From contig NC_135726.1 in the NCBI RefSeq assembly GCF_964656455.1, forward strand, positions 24,067,168 through 24,131,167: a stretch of DNA of 64,000 bases, given 5' to 3'. Made by a program: the position numbers and the translations under genes. A model generated the notes under the pieces. The model ran no database searches. It was not told where the DNA came from and was given only the letters and a program-made list of their open reading frames with translations. The stretch is from Halichoerus grypus. Lineage: Eukaryota; Chordata; Mammalia; Carnivora; Phocidae. Of this stretch, positions 57,134 through 64,000 are shown one piece after another (the first letter of the stretch is position 1; each line of letters opens with the position of its first letter).

Positions 57134-57989
57134 CATTTTCCTCTGGAGGCCGCCTGCGGTAAGACGGAGACAGCCGCTGATGGTGATTATGTGGAGTGTA
57201 TCCACAAGTAAACACAAGACAAACCCTGAGGTGAAAGCGGCTCTGACAGTCTTTACAAGGTGGCCAAAACAGAGCAGGGATTTACTCAGGAGACATAAAT
57301 TTCCTACCCTAATGAAGCCAAGCGTATTTCTCACACCGGCCGACGATATTGACATGTCTTTTCCCCAGTGTGATTTTTGACCTGGAGTTTCTTGATGGTA
57401 TAGCTTCTTCCTTGGATTGTGAGGAATCTTGGCAGCAAGGACATCCTCACCTATAGAATACTTTGGGAGTTAAAAAAATAAGGCACTCATTTCTCAAGAC
57501 CATCTACTACCACTTTCAGAAAAAAGCTCTCATATCAAATACAAAATCTATAAAATGCACAATTAGATGTGGTACCCAGTAAATATCTGGGGTGCTCTGC
57601 TGGGCATTTTGGAAGATCTTATGCTCAAATTCATGCACTTACAATCAGCATGGAAAATGTAAGCTTATCAAGATAGAAATGATGGTTTAGAACCTGGACA
57701 TTGAGGATAAGGAAGAAGCAGGGTACGGATGACCCAAGCCCAGAAACTAAAGTCCAGAAGTAGAGGTCTACTTCTGCCATATGAGGATTGCTATATTCAT
57801 TTTGAGAACCTCTCTTTATCTTTAATAATTCCCTGGATACCTGAAGGACTATTTGCCATACAATGTCCATAATGTCAAAGACATTTTGTCCCATCTTGCT
57901 CACCTACACGGAATTCTACTTCCCCTTTAAAAAAGCTACTTAGGCATTAGCTTTTTCCACCTTGATTTCCATAAAGGAGAAAATATGTT
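57134..57989. other. Unannotated sequence, GC-richer at the left
   Basis: Bases 57,134-57,360 hold more CpG than the surroundings, and there is a GCGGTAAGAC string that looks like a splice donor at about 57,157. I do not recognise an exon. The remainder is AT-rich with no repeat called. Confidence 0.3.
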
Positions 57990-58160
57990 TTTGGATTGGT
58001 TCCTTTTTACAACATACATCTCTCAGATACTTATTTATGTTGTTGACCTCACCAAACTGAGCTGCTTGTAAGCCTGACTTCTCTCTTTGTCTGCTCAGCC
58101 TTAGCACTGTTCTTGGACGTTAGAGGATCCTCAGGAAGTTTATGTTAAATGAATTTTGAG
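57990..58160 (+). mobile_element. Possible L2 3' terminus
   Basis: GAGCTGCTTGTAAGCCTGAC, CTCAGCCTTAGCACTGTTC and TTTATGTTAAATGAATTTTG resemble the sense L2 end (GAGGGCAGGG...AATATTTGTTGAATGA). Confidence 0.4.
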
Positions 58161-59169
58161 TCGGGCCACAGAATACACACAGCAATCACTTTTAAAATCC
58201 CATTTCTGATATTCACAAGGTTGCAAAGACCAATTGCTTTTTTGATCAATGAATTAGGTGTATTCAGTGACTTGGTATCCAATAATCCTGACCATTCACA
58301 GTTGGAAGCACGCCACTGTTTGTGATTCCATCTTTTCTCTAATTCATGCTCACTGGGTGACTCCCCTGTATGCCTAACCTTCACCTTAGTCTTCTCTCTA
58401 TTCCCTCTTCCCTGCAAAAGCCTCAGCAAGAAAGGGTGTTAAGGATGTCATAAAAAGTAGAGTATCACATTACATTCTCAAGGAATTTTTATTACTGTGA
58501 TATAACAGAATGATCCTCTCTCCTTCATAAAAGGCTGTCTTCTCTTAAGGATATTTTCAAAAATGTCAATTCAGCTATTAACTATTCATGTTAGAAATAT
58601 GTTGTACTAAATAAATATGACAACAGTAATAATCATACCATTAATACAAATTTAAGCTCATGGAATTATTCAGTTCAAATGCAAACCAAAAAATGAACCA
58701 AAAAAAAACCCCAAACAACAACAACCAAAAAACCCACAAGCTGCAGGGTCAGTCAATGAGAAATACAGAAGAACAAGTAAGTTTTCAATTTGTCTATGGC
58801 CAGAGGCTCAGATTTCCCTAGGAGCAAGTTTTGCTATTGAGTTATTCTACCATGTAAGTTGAGAATCTATAGAGAAGTTAGGTGTCTAGATTTTTACACA
58901 GAATCCTTCATTCAAAATAAAAAGTCACGTGTTTCCTGATGTCATTGAGAGAGCTATGCTAGGAGAGTTCAGGACATTTTTGTGACCACCCTCAAAATAA
59001 GGAGGTTGGCTAGATACCATCTAGTGTTTTCTAACACTAACACTTTTACCGTTCTAAACTATGGCACATCATAGTTTAGACAGTGAACAGTGTACTGAAA
59101 TCAGAATCACCCTAAAATTTTAATTACCATAACAGGGCCAACTGGAATACCTCTAATCTGTATCATCAG
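58161..59169. other. Unannotated sequence
   Basis: No gene or confident repeat was recognised. A run of AAAAACCCCAAACAACAACA lies at about 58,700. A 94-codon reverse frame at 58,145-58,429 lacks motifs. Confidence 0.4.
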
Positions 59170-59600
59170 TTAAACACATTGTTTTAATTTTTACATGGAA
59201 GTCTTCATCGTTTCCTATAAATGCTGCATTTTCCTTTCTGGAAGGATGGATAATATTACAAACAGCGACCAATGATCTCAGAAGGCTGCCATTAAAGACA
59301 CTTAAACCAATTAACCTGCACTTGAATTCCTTCACTAAGCTGTATTTATGGTTCCTGTATAACAAGGTAGTAATAAGCAGCCTAGAACGACTGGTGTCCT
59401 GGCAATTCTGGCAGTATACTCTTGCTAAGAACAGAGCCATCAGGAAGTGAGAATGTTAAGTTGCTGCAAAGGATATCAATTACACTTTCCGGCTCTACTC
59501 CCCAAACCCTCCGCCTGTGAAAGTATGTGGCTATCAAACTGAGTAATCCACCTTTTACTACTGATTGAATAAAAACTGTTATTTGTTCCAAGTATAAGAA
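59170..59600. other. Non-repeat block, possible conserved element
   Basis: No repeat was recognised. AAACCAATTAACCTGCACTTG and neighbouring text look well preserved. A 95-codon reverse frame (59,153-59,440) and a 69-codon one (59,382-59,591) overlap it, but neither shows a domain. Confidence 0.25.
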
Positions 59601-59689
59601 TTATTTGAGTTGATAAATCTATAAAGAATTTCTCTAGGACACACCTAAAGAACATTTAACATAGCCTCACCATAAATCGTTGATCACCT

Positions 59690-59870
59690 ACACATTCACT
59701 CACTCACACATTTCAAAGATATTAAGAACTGATTATATGCCTGACACAGGCATATTCATTGATCCACTGAATCACATTCACTTTACAGATACATCAGTGA
59801 GCATAATGCAATACTTTTATTCAAGGAATATACAAGAGATTAAGGCAAACTTAATTGATACTGTTCATTA
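59690..59870 (-). mobile_element. Possible L2 3' end
   Basis: CACATTCACTCACTCACACA, GATTATATGCCTGACACAGG and ACATCAGTGAGCATAATGC loosely follow the reversed L2 terminus. Confidence 0.4.
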
Positions 59871-59964
59871 AAGACACATCGTGTGTACGTGTATGCATGT
59901 GCATGGGGGGTGCTCTAATATTCATGTGTGCAGGTGCATTTTCTAAGGGTGCCTTACTCCTATG

Positions 59965-60290
59965 TAATGACATGGTGGACAGTCTTGCAGCCATATGACC
60001 TGAGTTTGAGCCCATAACTCCAGCTTTAAGAGCAAAATATCCTGGGGCGCCTGGGTGGCTCAGTTGTTAAGCATCTGCCTTTGGCTCAGGTCATGATCCC
60101 AGGATCCTGGGATCGAGCCCTGCATCAGGAGCCCAGCAGGAGGCCTGCTTCTCCCACTCCCCCTGCTTGTGTTCCTTCTCTCTTTGTGTCTCTTTCTGTC
60201 AAATAAATAAATAAAATCTTTATTAAAAAAAGAACTAAATATCCTTTGCTTAAGTAATCAACTCTGGAATTTAATATGACACATGGAATG
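59965..60290 (+). mobile_element. MIR split by a CAN-SINE
   Basis: GCAGCCATATGACCTGAGTTTG and AGCCCATAACTCCAGC give the MIR head at 59,978-60,025. The core TTGCTTAAGTAATCAACTCTG resumes at 60,247 after the SINE. Divergence is high. Confidence 0.5.
60044..60230 (+). mobile_element. CAN-SINE
   Basis: GGGGCGCCTGGGTGGCTCAG begins the head, GGGATCGAGCCCTGC the B-box region, and AAATAAATAAATAAAATC the tail. A 15-bp flanking duplication (60,029-60,043 and 60,231-60,245, ending AAATATCCT) has two mismatches. It sits inside a MIR. Confidence 0.97.
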
Positions 60291-60472
60291 TAAGGATGGC
60301 AAACCAGTCTTGTTTTGCAAGTGAAAATTCCTTTATATAACATGTGACATTTCACAATTTATACTTAAAATTTGAACAAACCATCTTTAACATCACCAAT
60401 GTGCATGCGTTTTCTTTTTTATCATCTTTTCTCTGTGAAATTTCTTGCACAACCCTTAGAAACCTCTCACAT

Positions 60473-60906
60473 GAGGGTTGCTGGAGTGGTGGAGGGTGGG
60501 AGGGATGGGGTGGCTGGGTGATGGACATTGGGGAGGGTATGTGCTATGGTGAGCGCTGTGAATTGTGTAAGACTGATGAACCACAGACCTGTACCTCTGA
60601 AACAAATAATACATTATTTGTTAAAAAAAAAAAAAAGAAGAAGGTAGCAGGAGGGGAAAAATGAAGGGGGGGAATTGGAGGGGGAGATGAACCATGAGAG
60701 ACTATGGACTCTGAGAAACAAATTGAGGGTTTTGGGGAGGGGGTGGGGGATGGGTTAGCCCGGTGATGGGTATTAAAGAAAACACATTCTGCATGGAGCA
60801 CTGGGTGTTATACGTAAACAATGAATCATGGAACACTACATCAGAAACTAATGATGTAACGTATGGTGATTAACATAACATAATAAAATTAAATTTAAAA
60901 AAAAGT
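60473..60906 (+). mobile_element. Carnivore L1 3' UTR-only insertion, young
   Basis: The copy holds only the two-module 3' UTR: GGGTTGCTGGAGTGGTGG to AATAATACATTATTTG with poly-A and GAA units, then GGGGAAAAATGAAGG to GGTGATTAACATAAC and a short A-rich tail. A perfect 12-bp target-site duplication, AACCTCTCACAT, flanks it at 60,461-60,472 and 60,907-60,918. No ORF2 sequence is present, so truncation occurred within the UTR. It is strongly similar to the 3' UTR of the 23,698 copy. Confidence 0.97.
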
Positions 60907-60918
60907 AACCTCTCACAT

Positions 60919-61959
60919 ATCAGCACTAATGTGATGGCTGTTCTCAACTTTGTTTGCTCTGGCAGAAACGACATCCTTGTTACTGGCCAACCAGGGTCAC
61001 TAAAAACAGTTTCTCATGCCCTATACCAAAGCATTGTTTATCCATCTAGGGAGCTTTAGAACAATTGCCCCAAAATTGAAGAAAATTCAAACAACGACAG
61101 CTAGAATGCCAACTGCCCATTTCTCACTACATAATAGGCATAATGCAAGATATCCAAGAATCTAACTTGAACAACAAAGGGACTAAAACTTGGAGTGCTC
61201 AGCAGTTTACAATCTTTTTAAAGATACTGCTAATGCCTTTGCCCAAGAGTAGACAACTTTTGATGAGGGCAACCTAAGATCTGTTTAAAATCAATAATGT
61301 CCGTTACTTTACTCTTCCAATATGATGTTACAAAATGTAGAACAATTGCTAAAAGTTACATCAATTACACATGAATATAGAGTAGATGATGCACTGAATC
61401 TATCCTGCCCTCCCCCAATCCAGTCCCTGAAACAACTCACTTGAGCATGAAAGTCAATTTACATTTTTTTCAATTCCAGAAATGGAATTTTCATTTTGTG
61501 TCATATTCATAAAAAAACTCATATATAACTCAGCAGGGTACGCACATGTGCTTAGAAACAATATTAGGTATGGGAATTACCTTTTGTACCATAAAGACAA
61601 AAATCACTCACTGAGAAATAAGATTTTAAAGGATCTTCAGGAAGCAAACGAGGAAAAAAAAAGATACGGGATTTAGTCCGAGACTAGAACTGTTGTATTG
61701 TTCATCTGCAGGCTAGCCTCATCCCTCCTGTTTCAATTTTACATCTCTACTTAGATTCTCTTCTCTCCCAGGAGCACGAAAGGCTGTTAGGTTTTAATGA
61801 AGACGTGTTGCAGAGGGAGCCATGGGGCTAGAAATAGGAGTTCGAATCCTGCAAACTGTTTCTTAGGAACAAAAGCATGAAAGATTAGGTATAAAGGGAT
61901 TATAGATACAGGTGCAGTTATAGCAAAGTAAATTTACTTAATATAATGCCATAAGCATT
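60919..61959. other. Unannotated sequence
   Basis: No gene or confident repeat was recognised. A weak MIR-like head (GGAGTTCGAATCCTGC) lies at about 61,838. Confidence 0.4.
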
Positions 61960-62290
61960 TTCTATGTTATTAGAAAATCTCCAAAATTATCATTCTAATG
62001 ATTGCATAATATTTTATAAAGTAGATGCACCATAGGCTACTTAACTAATTCCCAGTTGGAGACATTCGTATTTTCTCCCCTCTTTTGTACTGCAGTAAAA
62101 CATGTTACAATAAACTTCTTTGCTCTTTCATGTTTCCCCTTTCCCCACACCTTTTATGTAGTCAGAATGTTTTTCTTGGTTTATATTCATAGAAGCATAT
62201 TTATCAGGTCAATATCTGTAAATATTTTTAAGCTCTTGCTTATATTGCCAAGTTGCTTACCAAATGAACTATAAAAATGTAGCTTTATAA
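61960..62290 (-). mobile_element. Old L1M 3' region fragment
   Basis: TGCATAATATTTTATAAAGTAG, TTAACTAATTCCCAGTTGG, TATTGCCAAGTTGCTTACCA and nearby text recall the reversed 3' part of old L1M elements. Confidence 0.5.
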
Positions 62291-62526
62291 AAAAGTGATT
62301 ATTCTACTGAATCTTTGGGAGCACTGGCTATCATTTTTTTAAACTTAACTAAATTATAAACACCATGACTGGTATGCATGAGCAGTGATATTATGGAAAT
62401 GAACCCAAAATCTGAATTTCTCACTGATTCATTCACTTCTACTGAAATGTTGGTAAAACTTGGTCAGAATAGAAAAAAATCTTGGAAGAGCCTCAAGCAA
62501 ACTTCTAGGACTGCTTTTCTCCCCCA

Positions 62527-62640
62527 GGTATATTAAGGTACAATTGACAAATAAATTGTAATATATTTAAAATGTACAACATGATGATTTGATATATTAA
62601 TACATTATGAAATGATTCCCATATTTTTTCATTACAGCTT
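62527..62640 (-). mobile_element. L1 3' UTR fragment
   Basis: TATTAAGGTACAATTGACAA, AATGTACAACATGATGATTTG and GAAATGATTCCCAT give a reversed L1 3' terminus. It is distinct in age from the copy 80 bases to the right. Confidence 0.7.
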
Positions 62641-62719
62641 AAGAGAGAGGCACATACTGGGGCCCAATGTCAAAGAGATCATTTGATCTTTGGGACCACC
62701 TTTGCCTTTTTTAAAAAAA

Positions 62720-63381
62720 AATTTATTATTGAAGTTTTGTTAACATGCCATGTTATATTAGTTTCAGGTGTACAACATAGCAATTTGACAATTGTATACA
62801 CATTATGCAATGCTCACCACGACAAGTGTAGTTACCATCTGTTATCATATGTTATTATAATATTATTGACCATGTTCCCTATGCTGTATTTTTCATCCCC
62901 ATGACTTATTTTATAACTGGAAGCTTGTACCTCTTATTCCCCTTCACCTACTTTGCTCATCCCCCATAACCCACCCCTCTGCAACCACCAGTTTGTTCTC
63001 TGCATTTATGAGACTGTTTCTGTTTTGTTTGTTCATTTGTTTGTTTTGGTTGTTGAATTCCACCTATAAGTGAAATCATTTAGTATTTGTCTTTCTCTAT
63101 CTGACTTATCTTACTTAAAACAATCCCCTGTAAGCTCATCCATGTTGCTACAGATGGCGCCATTCTTATGTACGGCTGAGTAATATTATATATATATATT
63201 ATATATTATATATATATACACACACCACATCTTCTTTATCCGTTCATCTATCAATGGACACTTAGGTTGCCTCCATATCTTGGTTATTGTAAATAATGCT
63301 GCAATAAATTTAGGGGTGTACATATCTTCTTGCATTAGTGATTTTGTTTTATTTGGGTAAATACCCAGGAGTAGAATGTTT
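62720..63381 (-). mobile_element. L1 LINE, 5'-truncated: 3' UTR and end of ORF2
   Basis: TTATTATTGAAGTTTTGTTAAC, TTAGTTTCAGGTGTACAACA, CCAGTTTGTTCTCTGCATTT, GTGAAATCATTTAGTATTTG and CTTGGTTATTGTAAATAATGC are the reverse complement of L1 3' UTR and ORF2. A TA-rich expansion lies at 63,183-63,224 at the site corresponding to 23,781. The copy ends within ORF2 after AATACCCAGGAGTAGAATG. Confidence 0.92.
63183..63224. repeat. (TA)n-rich tract within L1
   Basis: Interrupted TA units, then CACACA, lie between GGCTGAGTAATAT and CCACATCTTCTTTATCC, the reversed L1 ORF2 TA site. Confidence 0.9.
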
Positions 63382-63639
63382 TCTAATCCAAGGAGGTATT
63401 ACCAAAGAATATTAGGAACTGAATATAATGCAAAAAACATTTGTCAGGGATGGATTGAAATATATGTTTACTTGATTCAAAAAGAAACTTGAAAATCAAC
63501 TATTTGTAAAACTGCCATATGCTTATGCGATGTTGTATTTCACACATTACCTAAAGGTTTACCAGATAGAGCCATGAATGTTTCAATTAATGACAAGAAA
63601 ATATCTGCTTAAACATCAATATTATATATATACCTAAAG

Positions 63640-63815
63640 TCAGCATGGTTTGGTAGATTAAATACAAGCTTTGACATTATACAAATCTAGATTAAAATAT
63701 GGTTGTGCTACATACTGGCTTTCTGATTTTGACAAAGTTCTTTAGCCTTTCTAAAACTGTGTGTGAAATTTTCTAGCACATGGTAGGTGCATAATAAATG
63801 GAGATAAAGCATGAG
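63640..63815 (+). mobile_element. MIR SINE
   Basis: GGTTTGGTAGATTAAATACAAG (head), GGTTGTGCTACATACTGGC, TGACAAAGTTCTTTAGCC and TAGCACATGGTAGGTGCATA (tail) follow MIR in sense order. Confidence 0.75.
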
Positions 63816-64000
63816 GAATGGGCCAGATAATCTAACATATCTTATAGTTATTGAGTGACTGTTGCAGTCCAGATTAAAGAATTCCACTCTTGATGCAGGA
63901 TAGTTGTAGTTATGGGATTTAGATTCAGCACAGTGGTAACAATGTATCTCTGAACATAGTTATCACAAATGCAGGCAAAAGCAAATGTTAAGAATCCTGG
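63816..64000. other. Unannotated sequence at window end
   Basis: No gene or repeat was recognised. Confidence 0.4.

Noticed and set aside
57150..57165. Splice donor at GCGGTAAGAC
   Set aside because: A good match to the donor motif but with no recognisable exon upstream, which is transposon end sequence.
1..64000. A new multi-gene system (defence, biosynthetic or similar)
   Set aside because: No operon-like gene cluster, no credible coding sequence and a clear mammalian repeat landscape.

Overview
This window reads as intergenic or deep-intronic DNA from a carnivoran mammal, most likely a caniform such as a bear, seal or mustelid. The main evidence is twelve tRNA-derived SINEs of the carnivore CAN-SINE type. 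Their heads read GGGGCGCCTGGGTGGCTCAG and they end in AAATAAAATCTTT plus poly-A. Carnivore-style L1 3' ends are also present. The caniform assignment comes from memory of these repeats and was not tested by search. The sequence is AT-rich throughout, and I found no convincing protein-coding gene, exon, rRNA, tRNA gene or CRISPR array. The longest open frame is 144 codons and lies over a decayed DNA transposon and its flank.

The layout is a mosaic of transposable elements of several ages. The oldest layer is MIR and L2 fragments from end to end. Long antisense L2 3' ends lie at 20.8-22.9 kb and 53.4-54.5 kb, and sense copies at 33.8-34.5 kb and 42.8-43.1 kb. A second layer is hAT-Charlie and Tigger/pogo-type DNA transposons at 26.1, 27.9, 38.6, 42.0 and 56.4-57.1 kb. 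The last is a nested pair with a clean TA duplication. A third layer is LTRs: an ERV1-like solo LTR at 0.3-0.8 kb, ERVL or MaLR-like LTRs at 7.6, 21.3, 31.0 and 44.4 kb, and two related LTR-like insertions at 9.4 and 12.0 kb. The youngest layer is the CAN-SINEs and carnivore L1s. Several of these keep perfect target-site duplications: 18 bp at 32.2 kb, 20 bp at 34.7 kb and 12 bp at 60.5 kb.

Microsatellites are common: (CA)n, (GA)n, (TA)n, (TTCC)n, (CT)n and (TTA)n. Some are seeded inside L1 copies. An assembly gap of 200 N lies at 29,709-29,908 beside a (TG)n tract.

The stretches between repeats are single-copy and I could not assign a function to them. A few (about 46.3-46.6, 55.2-55.6 and 59.2-59.6 kb) have the texture of conserved non-coding elements, but that needs an alignment to test. 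I found no new multi-gene biological system. The most interesting signals concern repeat biology: a compound L1 3' end shared by two copies, nested insertions, (TA)n growth at one fixed L1 site, and palindromic or alternating tracts that could adopt unusual DNA structures.
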